A stretch of 18,548 bases of DNA from Oscillospiraceae bacterium (GTDB taxonomy: Bacteria > Bacillota_A > Clostridia > Oscillospirales > Ruminococcaceae), in contig JAFPQL010000190.1 in the NCBI GenBank assembly GCA_017414145.1, positions 1 through 18,548 of the forward strand. The letters are read 5' to 3'. Both the position numbers and the translations under genes were made by a program. The notes beneath the pieces were generated by a model, which was not told the DNA's origin, made no database searches, and saw only the letters and a list, made by a program, of their open reading frames with translations. This document shows, piece after piece, positions 6,930 to 14,347 of the stretch. The stretch's first letter is position 1. Each line of letters begins with the position of its first letter.

Positions 6930-7631
6930 GTGTCTGAAATCCTGATTATTATGCCGGATGACAAGACCCGCAGCGCACTGGAACGGAGACTCACCGCAGA
7001 GGGTATGCAGCCGGTCTGTGCAGGAACCGGAACCGAGGCGCTCGGCCTGCTGAACGCACCGCGCTTTGACGCCGTGCTGCTGCACTGGCAGCTCCCGGAT
7101 ATGGACGGCATGGCAGTGCTGCATGAGCTGCGCACGCGCACACTGGATACGCCGGTGATGCTGCTGAGCAGCCGGACATCCGTTTCGGAGTGCGTGCAGG
7201 CACTGGACGGCGGCGCGGACGACTATCTGATCCTGCCGTTTCACATGGACGAATGTATGGCGCGTGTACGGCGTCTGGTGCGGGTATATCACCGCCCTTC
7301 CGCCAATCAGCTGCCGGGCATTCTCTGCGTCGCGGACCTGACCGTTGATACGGCGCATCATGTCGTGACGAGAGGCGGGCGGCGGATTGCGCTCTCTGCC
7401 AAGGAGTGCGCGATCATGGAGTATATGGCGGGAAATCCTGGCGTCACGCTGACGCGGCAGCAGATCGAAGCGCATCTGTCACCGGAGCTGCTCTGCGGCA
7501 GTGCCACGCTGATTCCGGTGTATATCCACTATCTGCGCAGAAAGGTGGACGACGGCTTTTCCGTCAAGCTCCTGCATACGGTTCGCAATACCGGATATGT
7601 CCTGCGTGCAGGCGTCAGCGCAAGGGCATAA
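6930..7631 (+). CDS. Orphan OmpR-family regulator with a degenerate receiver domain
   Basis: A 233-residue protein with receiver (about 1-120) and OmpR/PhoB winged-helix (about 132-230) domains. The winged helix is well formed: LSAKECAIMEYMAGNPGVTLTRQQIEAHL, then YIHYLRRKVDD and LLHTVRNTGYVL. The receiver keeps its fold but not its chemistry. The phospho-acceptor position reads VLLHWQLPDMDG, with H52 where Asp is expected. The acidic pair after strand 1 reads IIMPDD, with Met-Pro at the aligned positions. The conserved Lys in the KPF motif is Leu (LILPF, L102). Ser80 is the only active-site residue kept. Standard Asp phosphorylation therefore looks impossible. GTG 6930 follows AAAGGGGG. No histidine kinase is adjacent. 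It probably acts by dimerisation, ligand binding or expression level; targets unknown. Confidence 0.86.
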   Translation: MSEILIIMPDDKTRSALERRLTAEGMQPVCAGTGTEALGLLNAPRFDAVLLHWQLPDMDGMAVLHELRTRTLDTPVMLLSSRTSVSECVQALDGGADDYLILPFHMDECMARVRRLVRVYHRPSANQLPGILCVADLTVDTAHHVVTRGGRRIALSAKECAIMEYMAGNPGVTLTRQQIEAHLSPELLCGSATLIPVYIHYLRRKVDDGFSVKLLHTVRNTGYVLRAGVSARA

Positions 7632-7632
7632 C

Positions 7633-7688
7633 CCGAAAAGTGCAGCGCCCCCTGCCGTGTCACACACGGAGGAGGCGCTGCTTTTCGG
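7633..7688. terminator. Bidirectional terminator between regulator and beta-galactosidase
   Basis: CCGAAAAG plus CAGCGCC (7633-7649, with a 2-base TG bulge) pairs with GGCGCTGCTTTTCGG (7674-7688), enclosing an inner CCGTGT/ACACGG stem. The A-run on the left arm and T-run on the right arm make it usable from both strands, which suits the two convergent genes ending at 7631 and 7705. Confidence 0.8.
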
Positions 7689-7704
7689 TCGGGAGGGATT
7701 CGGT

Positions 7705-10700
7705 TCAGAGTTCGGGGCGGACGCCGGCGAGAAATTCCAGAAGCGCCGCCTGATCGCCGGAATCCAGCAGATCGTTTCCGTCGCATTCCGCGTTGATCTT
7801 GCCCTGCGCGGTGACGGTGACGCTGTCCTCTGCCAGATAGCGCGCCAGTAAAATGGCGTCCGCGATTGCGACCCTGCCGTCGCAGTCCACATCGCCGCGG
7901 AGCGTTTCCTCCTCCGGCGGTGCGGGCGGGTCCGCCTGCTTGCTGAAGTCCAGCCACAGCACGACCTGTTCGGATTTCGGCGCAATGGCAGGGGTGTCGG
8001 TGTCCTGTGTGCGGAGCTGATCCGCCGTCAGTGCCGCACTGTAGAGGCGGACGGCCGCGAACTGCGCCGCGGAGCTTCTGCCGGTATCGGGGCAGGCGCC
8101 GATTGTCAGCGGATAGTCGGAGTGCGCGACACCGGACGCGGTGCCGACGGCGCGCTCGGTGAGCAGCTCGCCGTCACAGTAAATGGCGAGTGTGTTCGCC
8201 TGTGCATTGTAGATGCCGGCGATCTGGTGCATTCTGCCGAGCCAGTTTGCGGGGGCGTCCGCGGAGACGCTGCGCCATTCGCCGCCGGCGTAGATGTGGA
8301 AATCGAGTCTGCCGGGGACGGCTCTGAGCGCCATTGCGTAGTCGCCCTTTCCGAGGAACATATTGTATTCGGGATTGCCCGTCGGGATGACGCAGACCTC
8401 CGCCGTGAAGGAGTGATTGCCCTCCATGACGGGATTGATGACGGAGCTGAAATTGACCGGAACCTTGCCGGCCACGACAGTTCTGCCGTTGACCTCCGTG
8501 AGCTGCGCGGATGCGGGAACCGGCACGAGAAGCTGATTGCTGCTCTGATCCTGAATCAGGGTCACGCCGCTCAGATAGGGCTTTGCGGCCTCGGCGAGTG
8601 CCGCGGGCGCTGCCTTGCCGCTGACCGGCACAATCGTGAATTCCCAGTCGTAGACCTTGCCGGAGCTGAGGCGGTACTGCGGAAGCGTGGACTGACCGCA
8701 GGTCGCGCTGCCGAGCCCCATCTGACCGTAATCGACGCTGAAGAAGGTCTCCGCGTGCGGGCTCAGCTCATAGGGGTGATTGACCGCGTAGCCGTCGGGG
8801 TCCATGTCATAGGGTGTGAAGTGCAGGGTGCCCGCCTCGACTGTCGAGGATGCCGCGACCAGCAGGCCGGCATTGCTGTCGGGATTCTGTACCGCCATCC
8901 AGCGGACATCGGTCATATTGCCGGTTTCATCGACCTTCATGTACGGGACGAAGCAGCCGGAGACGGTGTTCTGCCAGACGCCCTGAATGCCGCCCGATTT
9001 GCGGTCGCAGTAGGTTTCGTCGGGGCCGTTTCCGAACCATGTGACGGTTTCAAAGCCGGCCTCCGTGGTCATCACCGAGCCGACGCGGATGAAGTTTCCG
9101 AGACCGGATTTTGTCGCATCAACAGAGATTTTCACCTTGACGGCGCCCTCGCCGCTGATCGTGTAGTGCAGGCTGACTGCGGTATTGCCGGCACGCGGCA
9201 GCGTCAGTCTGACATCAATTTCCTTTGTGCCGTCGGCATTTTCCTTCGCGGAGATGCCGGAGACGGATGCGCCGTTCCACGCGCCCTTCCATTTGCCGTC
9301 AAAGAGATTCTGGTTCTGGTTGCCGCCGTCGTTTTCGACGGGTGCGCGCCAGAAATTCGGAGTCGGGCCGGTTTGCAGCAGCCTGACGCCGCCCTTGACA
9401 TAGTCGCGGATGATGCCGTCGCGCTTGCTGACGGTGAAGGAGAAGTCCTTGCCGGAGACGGCAAAGCTGTCGGTCCCCTCGGTCACGGTGACCGGATCGC
9501 GGCTGATCTGCTTTGGATAGGCCGGAGCGGCTGCCGGAATCTCAAACTGCGCATAGGCGAGCTCGGTGCCTGCGGGGAGCAGCGCAGTCGCTTCCTTCGT
9601 GCAGACGGAGAGATTGAGCAGCAGCGTATCGCCGGCGGAGAGCTTCGGCAGCGTGTAGGGAACGGCAGCCGTGCCGGTGCTGCGCGGGCCGATGTCGGCC
9701 GGGTCGGCAATGCCGGAGACGGCGGGGATGCCGTTTTTCAGCACAGTCCACTTGAGGTCGAATTCGTTGAGGTTGGAGTGGCTGTACTCATTGAAGACAG
9801 TCACCTTCCGGTTTTCGATGTCCTCGGACGACGCGGAGAACCAGAAGTTCTGATACTGATACCGCACCTCCTGCAGCTCCGGCTGCGGGGTACGGTCGGG
9901 GAAAATCAGACCGTTTTCGCAGAAGCTGTTGTCGTTCGGATTGTCGCCCCAGTCTCCGCCGTATGCGAAGTAGTGGCCGGGAGAAAGCTCGGCGTAGAGA
10001 TTCTTGCGGGCGTAGTCCTGCGCGTAGTAGTCCCACTTGCCGCCGGCGGCAGCGCTGCCCTCTTTGAGACTGTCGGTTTTGCTGTAATCGACCCACGCGA
10101 GAACGGACGAATCAGACGCGGAAATCGCGGGGGACGCGGCATACTGTGCCTTGAGCTCGGCGGCGGAGAGCGCCCTGCCGTAAAGCCGCGCCACGGAGAT
10201 CATGCCGCTGATTCTTCTGCCGGTTTCGGGGTCGTAGCCGATGCCGACCGCCGTATTGCCGGCCGCGATATTGTCTGTGACGGTTTCGGAGCCCATCAGC
10301 GTGCCGTCCACATAGATCGAGAGCCTGCCCTTGTCGTAGACGCCGGCGACCTGATGCCAGTTTCCGGTCCAGTTCGACGGGAAGCCGCAGGAGACAGCCT
10401 TCCAGCCGTCGTCGTAGATGAAGAATTCAAGGCCGCTGCCGGAGCTGCGGGTTTTCAGCGCGAACTGATGGTCGCCCTTGGACATCAGCACGCTGTTGCT
10501 GTCGGTCGAGGCCGGCTTGCAGATGACCTCTGCCGTGAAGGATTTGCCGGAGCCGGAGAGCGCGCTGTTATATTTGGATGCGCCGTCCAGAACGGCATAG
10601 CCGCTGAATGCCTTTCCGCCGTTCATGCTGCCGTCACCGGCATTTGTGCGGAAGTCCGTGGATTCGCCGGTCAGCGACATCCCGTTTCCGGCGGAATCGG

Positions 10701-12690
10701 TCATGCGGTAGCCCTTGCCGCTGCCGCCGAGGCTGACGGCACGCGACTGGTCACACCAGTCCCAGATGAAGCCGCCGAGCATATTGTCGGCGCTGCGGAT
10801 CGAGTCCCAGTATTCCTTCAGCGCGCCGAGGGAATTGCCCATTGCGTGGTCGTATTCGCACATGACATAGGGCATTTTCCCGTTCCCCGCCTTGCCGCGG
10901 ATGCCGCTTGAGCCGGGGTACATCTCGCTGGCCATATCGACGCCCATGGAGTCGCCCTGTCCTTCGCTGTGGACGGGACGGGTGGTGTCGTGATTCTTGA
11001 AATACCAGATCATATCGCGGAACAGGCCGTTTGCAAAGCCCGGATCGCTGGTGTATTTCATCTCATTGCCGATCGACCACGCGACGACGGCGGGATTGTT
11101 TTTCAGGCGCTGGAAGGCAGTTTCGGTGCGGTCGAGGCCGAGCTCGTAGAACAGTCCGGTCTGCCGGTTGTTGTCGCCGTACATCAGCGCATGGCATTCC
11201 ATGTTGGTTTCCGCCATCATGTAGAGGCCGTACTCATTGCAGAGCCAGTAGAGGTAGCTGTCATTGCTGTAATGCGAGGTGCGGATGGCGTTGATGTTGT
11301 TCTGCTTCATCAGGCGGACATCCTCCTCCATTGTCCGCTGCGGAACGGCCTTGCCGTAGAAGGGGTCGGTGTCGTGGCGGTTGACGCCCTTGAAGCGCAG
11401 CATCCTGCCGTTGATCGTCATGGGCTGCCAGCGCTGCGTGGTCACGCGGTAGGAGCTGTCCACCGCAGTGCGGGTGAAGCCGATTTCCCGGAAGCCGAGC
11501 TGACAGGAGACGGTTTCGACGGCTGTGCCGGATGCGTCGCGGAGGGTCAGCAGCAGCGCGTAGAGATTCGGATGCTCCGCCGACCACAGCGCCGGTGCGG
11601 TGACATTCTGTTCGAGCTTCAGCTCTGCGGTGCCGCCTGCGCGCACGCTGTCCGCTTTCACGGAGGCGCTGCCGAGGATGTTTTTGCCGGAGCGGTCCAG
11701 TGCGGCGGCATCGACTGACCAGCCGCTGACCGACGATGCGGACAGATTTTTAAGGCTGACTGCCAGACGGAGCACCGCATTCCGATCGTTGTCGTCGAGA
11801 TCGGTCTGCACGGTGTAGTCGCTGATCTGGACGAGCGGCCGGCTCATCAGAAAGACATCGCGGAAGATGCCGCCGTCGTAGATCATGTCCTGATCCTCAA
11901 ACCATGTACCGTCGCAGAATTTGTGTACCTTGACCGCGAGCAGGTTTTCACCGGATCTGAGGTAATCGGTGATGTCGAACCGGTGCGGGCTGAAGGTGTC
12001 CTCGCTGTAGCCGACCTCCATGCCGTTGACATAGACATAGTAGGCGGATTCCACGCCGTCAAACTGGATGTAGACGCGGCGGTTGTCCGCGGTCATCGCG
12101 GGGTCGAGCGTGAAGGTCTTGCGGTAGAGTCCGACCGGATTGTAATTGGTCGGCGCATTCGGGCAGCCGACGCCGGGATCGTAGGCATTCTGGAAGGGCA
12201 TCGTGACATTCGCATAGATCGGGAAGTCAAAGCCCTGACAGGTCCAGCTTTTCGGCATCTCCACATCCTTCCAGCCGTCGGCGGGATTCGGGCTGTAGTT
12301 CGCGGTGAGGCAGCCTGCCTGCATCAGCGGGTCTGCCGCGGACTGATTGCGGACGACGGTCAGCTGCCATGTCTCGTCCCCGCCGGTCAGCAGTTTGAAA
12401 TAATCTGAGCCGGAACGGGCATTATAGTCCCAGACGGCGGCGGCAGCGGAAGCCGGATCCTGATAGGAGACGGCGGTGACGGACGCGGGCTCGCGGCTGA
12501 CCGCGAACACATCCTCGGTGCCGGAGCGGCCTGTCCACTCCTGCCCCGTGAACTTCCGGGCTGCGGTGTCGGTGCGCGAGAGCGGCTCCAGCGCCTGCGC
12601 GGTGACCGGCAGCGGCGCCGGCGGCACGGCCGTGCCGAGCAGAACTGCTCCGCAGACGGCTGCCATGATTCGGATTCCCATTTTCTTCAT
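7705..12690 (-). CDS. Secreted GH2 beta-galactosidase with two LamG-like modules and a C-terminal dockerin
   Basis: A 1661-residue exported glycoside hydrolase family 2 enzyme, hydrolysing terminal beta-galactosides. Residues 1-32 are a signal peptide. The sugar-binding sandwich covers about 120-290, the Ig-like sandwich 290-400 and the TIM barrel starts near 400. The acid/base is E543 in WSIGNEMKY; the nucleophile is E612 in VMCEYDHAMGNS (family norm CEYAHAMGNS). A LamG/concanavalin-like module (about 690-850) sits between FIWDWCDQ (642-649) and YGGDWGDNPND (910-920), normally close together. The C-terminal beta-galactosidase domain spans about 1075-1355, a second LamG-like module about 1410-1560, and the dockerin about 1597-1661 (GDVDCDGRVAIADAILLARYL, then a weaker second repeat). 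The dockerin predicts attachment to a cohesin scaffold. ATG 12690 follows AGGGGGA. It is divergent from an AraC regulator. Galactan, glycan or lactose-like substrates are possible. Confidence 0.92.
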   Translation of the reverse strand: MKKMGIRIMAAVCGAVLLGTAVPPAPLPVTAQALEPLSRTDTAARKFTGQEWTGRSGTEDVFAVSREPASVTAVSYQDPASAAAAVWDYNARSGSDYFKLLTGGDETWQLTVVRNQSAADPLMQAGCLTANYSPNPADGWKDVEMPKSWTCQGFDFPIYANVTMPFQNAYDPGVGCPNAPTNYNPVGLYRKTFTLDPAMTADNRRVYIQFDGVESAYYVYVNGMEVGYSEDTFSPHRFDITDYLRSGENLLAVKVHKFCDGTWFEDQDMIYDGGIFRDVFLMSRPLVQISDYTVQTDLDDNDRNAVLRLAVSLKNLSASSVSGWSVDAAALDRSGKNILGSASVKADSVRAGGTAELKLEQNVTAPALWSAEHPNLYALLLTLRDASGTAVETVSCQLGFREIGFTRTAVDSSYRVTTQRWQPMTINGRMLRFKGVNRHDTDPFYGKAVPQRTMEEDVRLMKQNNINAIRTSHYSNDSYLYWLCNEYGLYMMAETNMECHALMYGDNNRQTGLFYELGLDRTETAFQRLKNNPAVVAWSIGNEMKYTSDPGFANGLFRDMIWYFKNHDTTRPVHSEGQGDSMGVDMASEMYPGSSGIRGKAGNGKMPYVMCEYDHAMGNSLGALKEYWDSIRSADNMLGGFIWDWCDQSRAVSLGGSGKGYRMTDSAGNGMSLTGESTDFRTNAGDGSMNGGKAFSGYAVLDGASKYNSALSGSGKSFTAEVICKPASTDSNSVLMSKGDHQFALKTRSSGSGLEFFIYDDGWKAVSCGFPSNWTGNWHQVAGVYDKGRLSIYVDGTLMGSETVTDNIAAGNTAVGIGYDPETGRRISGMISVARLYGRALSAAELKAQYAASPAISASDSSVLAWVDYSKTDSLKEGSAAAGGKWDYYAQDYARKNLYAELSPGHYFAYGGDWGDNPNDNSFCENGLIFPDRTPQPELQEVRYQYQNFWFSASSEDIENRKVTVFNEYSHSNLNEFDLKWTVLKNGIPAVSGIADPADIGPRSTGTAAVPYTLPKLSAGDTLLLNLSVCTKEATALLPAGTELAYAQFEIPAAAPAYPKQISRDPVTVTEGTDSFAVSGKDFSFTVSKRDGIIRDYVKGGVRLLQTGPTPNFWRAPVENDGGNQNQNLFDGKWKGAWNGASVSGISAKENADGTKEIDVRLTLPRAGNTAVSLHYTISGEGAVKVKISVDATKSGLGNFIRVGSVMTTEAGFETVTWFGNGPDETYCDRKSGGIQGVWQNTVSGCFVPYMKVDETGNMTDVRWMAVQNPDSNAGLLVAASSTVEAGTLHFTPYDMDPDGYAVNHPYELSPHAETFFSVDYGQMGLGSATCGQSTLPQYRLSSGKVYDWEFTIVPVSGKAAPAALAEAAKPYLSGVTLIQDQSSNQLLVPVPASAQLTEVNGRTVVAGKVPVNFSSVINPVMEGNHSFTAEVCVIPTGNPEYNMFLGKGDYAMALRAVPGRLDFHIYAGGEWRSVSADAPANWLGRMHQIAGIYNAQANTLAIYCDGELLTERAVGTASGVAHSDYPLTIGACPDTGRSSAAQFAAVRLYSAALTADQLRTQDTDTPAIAPKSEQVVLWLDFSKQADPPAPPEEETLRGDVDCDGRVAIADAILLARYLAEDSVTVTAQGKINAECDGNDLLDSGDQAALLEFLAGVRPEL

Positions 12691-12743
12691 TTAGATTCCC
12701 CCTGTATGTTGCCAGTTTTTATGCCGGCAGTATTCTATTATTT

Positions 12744-12772
12744 ATTATAAACGAGCTGTTGGAATAATGCAA
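12744..12772 (-). promoter_or_regulatory. Promoter of the beta-galactosidase gene
   Basis: On the minus strand TTGCAT (12767-12772), a 17-base spacer and a perfect TATAAT (12744-12749). The transcript should start near 12737, giving a leader of about 46 nt before the ATG at 12690. Confidence 0.8.
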
Positions 12773-12855
12773 GGGGGAATATACAGAAAAAATGGATAAA
12801 CCGCAGTGAATTTCGGCAGAATGTGAAATTTTGGTCAGTTATTGCTGGTAAACAC

Positions 12856-12917
12856 TTCCGGCTTTCTGTTCTCTATCGCAAAAAATGATAGACTGATTTC
12901 TTCCACTTTAGCCGGAA
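12856..12917. repeat. Nested inverted repeats in the AraC/beta-galactosidase intergenic region
   Basis: TTCCGGCT (12856-12863) and AGCCGGAA (12910-12917) are exact inverted copies 46 bases apart. Between them lies a smaller dyad, CTATC (12873-12877) and GATAG (12887-12891), flanking the A-rich word at 12875-12886. It lies between the two divergent promoters, where an AraC-type regulator would be expected to bind. Operator function is inferred. Confidence 0.45.
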
Positions 12918-12988
12918 AAATGTTCTGAAAATCGAAAAATAGGTTATATTGCACAAAAATTCGCCGCAAGATTTTGCCAATTCGCGGC

Positions 12989-13017
12989 TTGAAACTTGAA
13001 ACAAAAAACGATATAAT
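12989..13017 (+). promoter_or_regulatory. Promoter of the AraC-family regulator gene
   Basis: TTGAAA (12989-12994), a 17-base spacer and a perfect TATAAT (13012-13017). The transcript should start near 13024, leaving an untranslated leader of about 128 nt. Confidence 0.82.
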
Positions 13018-13045
13018 AAAAATAGGCAAATGTACCGGATTGCAC

Positions 13046-13140
13046 CGGTGCCGTGCCGGACCGGGGGTGACCGTACACAAATGCGGCACCGAAAAAAACC
13101 AGACCATAGTTCGTCCGGAGAAATCTCCGCGGCGGACGGA
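13046..13140 (+). other. Structured 5' leader of the AraC-family gene
   Basis: The leader contains an exact 8-bp pairing between CGGTGCCG (13046-13053) and CGGCACCG (13084-13091). A second hairpin, based on GGAG/CTCC with outer GTCC/GGAC, follows at about 13113-13138, just before the AGGAGG at 13141. The second hairpin could influence access to the ribosome-binding site. No known riboswitch consensus is recognised. Confidence 0.4.
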
Positions 13141-13151
13141 AGGAGGAAACC

Positions 13152-14021
13152 ATGCAGCAGAATTTGCAGCCTGTCGAACACATTCCGAATCCGCTCGACA
13201 GCAGAATCATCAAAACACCGAGCGTCGTCGCTAGAAGAGCGTTCTTCTATGTACAGGAGTGCGGACATCTGAAGGCGATCGGCGCGCAGAAGACGAGCCG
13301 GGAGGATCTGGCGTCCTATTTGTTTGCGGTCGTGCTCGACGGCCGGGGCGCCCTGACCTATGACGGCAAAACCGAACGCCTCTCCGCGGGGGACTGCTTT
13401 TTCATCGACTGCCGGGAAAAGCATGTGTATCAAAGTGATCCGGAATGTCCGTGGGAGCTGCTCTGGGTACACTTCAACGGATGTACCTCGGACGAATACT
13501 ATAAGCTCTATGCGGCACAGCTTCCGCCGGTTTTCCGCCCCGCCGCCACAACGAAATTCGTGTCGGTCCTGCAGGAGCTTCTGCGCACAAACGCCGAAAC
13601 CTATGCCGACACCGAGATCCTGACATCGGGTCTGCTCGCAGACCTGCTGACGATGCTGCTGACAGTCAACAGCCTGCCGGAGGAGTCAGATTCCGCCCTG
13701 CAGTCCAAGCTCAAGGTCGTGCTCGCGTATATCGACGCGAATTTCACGACGGAGATCCGGCTGGACGAGCTCTCCAGGCGCTTTTATATCAGCAAGTATT
13801 ATCTGACGCGGGAATTCAAGCGCGCATACGGCGAGACGATCTTCCAGCACATCATCGGCAAGCGCATCAATTACGCCAAGCGTCTGCTGCGCTTTACGGA
13901 CAAGTCTGTCGAGGAGATCTCCGAGCTCTGCGGCTTCAACGATCAGAGCTATTTCTCCAAGCAGTTCAAGAAGGCGGAGAACATCACCTGTCTCGCGTTC
14001 CGCCGCCGCTGGCGCGACTGA
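13152..14021 (+). CDS. AraC-family transcriptional regulator
   Basis: A 289-residue regulator with an N-terminal cupin sensor domain and a C-terminal double helix-turn-helix. The cupin shows ALTYDGKTERLSAGDCFFID, CREKHVYQSD and WELLWVHFNG (about residues 70-115), the usual sugar-sensing pattern. The DNA-binding part (about 190-289) has LDELSRRFYISKYYLTREFKRAYG as first HTH and ISELCGFNDQSYFSKQFKKAENIT as second, then FRRRW; the usual Pro after this Thr is Cys. ATG 13152 follows AGGAGG at 13141-13146. It is divergent from the GH2 beta-galactosidase gene, whose promoter lies about 220 bases away, so it most likely activates that gene in response to a sugar. The substrate is unknown and regulation is inferred from context. 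Confidence 0.9.
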   Translation: MQQNLQPVEHIPNPLDSRIIKTPSVVARRAFFYVQECGHLKAIGAQKTSREDLASYLFAVVLDGRGALTYDGKTERLSAGDCFFIDCREKHVYQSDPECPWELLWVHFNGCTSDEYYKLYAAQLPPVFRPAATTKFVSVLQELLRTNAETYADTEILTSGLLADLLTMLLTVNSLPEESDSALQSKLKVVLAYIDANFTTEIRLDELSRRFYISKYYLTREFKRAYGETIFQHIIGKRINYAKRLLRFTDKSVEEISELCGFNDQSYFSKQFKKAENITCLAFRRRWRD

Positions 14022-14069
14022 AGCCGGGCGGTTTCCCCTCGCCGCCGCGGGCGGAGCGAGGGCTGCGGC

Positions 14070-14249
14070 TGCCGCGCACTGCCCTTTGACGGGCTGGATG
14101 CGGCGCTGCCGGCGTTTTCGCTGGTAATCAATACGGTCCCTGCGCGGGTCATCGGCGCGGTGCAGCTTGCACAGATGCAGCCGCGGACGCTGGTGATTGA
14201 TCTGGCTTCGGCACCGGGCGGGGATGATGACGGAGATATCAACGCTTAG
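14070..14249 (+). pseudogene. dpaA: Remnant of dipicolinate synthase subunit A
   Basis: In the frame ending at TAG 14247-14249 the sequence reads CRALPFDGLDAALPAF, then SLVINTVPARVIGAVQLAQM and QPRTLVIDLASAPGG. This matches the middle-to-late part of DpaA/SpoVFA, where the family has a LVPF block, then INT(I/V)P, a short helix, M.P.(T)L(I)(I/L)DLAS.PGG. The N-terminal half with the dinucleotide-binding motif is absent, and the frame leaves the family pattern straight after PGG and stops. No ATG, GTG or ribosome-binding site precedes it. Fewer than 60 recognisable codons remain, so this is a decayed fragment. It continues in frame after the TGA of the AraC gene, probably by chance. DpaA makes the spore compound dipicolinate from a lysine-pathway intermediate. 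I am confident about the family resemblance but not about whether an intact copy exists elsewhere. Confidence 0.72.
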
Positions 14250-14264
14250 GGGGAAGTGCATCGC

Positions 14265-14294
14265 AGCGCACAAAGCCGGAGGACTCTGTGCGCT
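14265..14294. repeat. Perfect 8-bp hairpin upstream of the HhH gene
   Basis: AGCGCACA (14265-14272) and TGTGCGCT (14287-14294) are exact inverted copies with a 14-base loop. No T-run follows, so it is not a convincing terminator. It may belong to the leader of the following gene or be debris near the dpaA relic. Otherwise 14022-14347 holds only the relic. Confidence 0.35.
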
Positions 14295-14347
14295 GTGCGG
14301 TGCCGACGAAACAGAAAAAGGATACAGTCAGAGGATTCTATTTTATT

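Noticed and set aside
8122..10911. A 929-codon open frame on the plus strand, opposite the beta-galactosidase
   Set aside because: It is a mirror of a GC-rich gene with strong third-position bias. It has no ribosome-binding site and a low-complexity composition, while the minus strand has a full domain architecture with catalytic residues.
14022..14249. AraC gene continuing in frame through its TGA into the dpaA-like segment as a fusion
   Set aside because: The AraC domain ends normally at the stop. The joining stretch is Arg/Gly-rich with no domain, and an in-frame relic is expected by chance one time in three.
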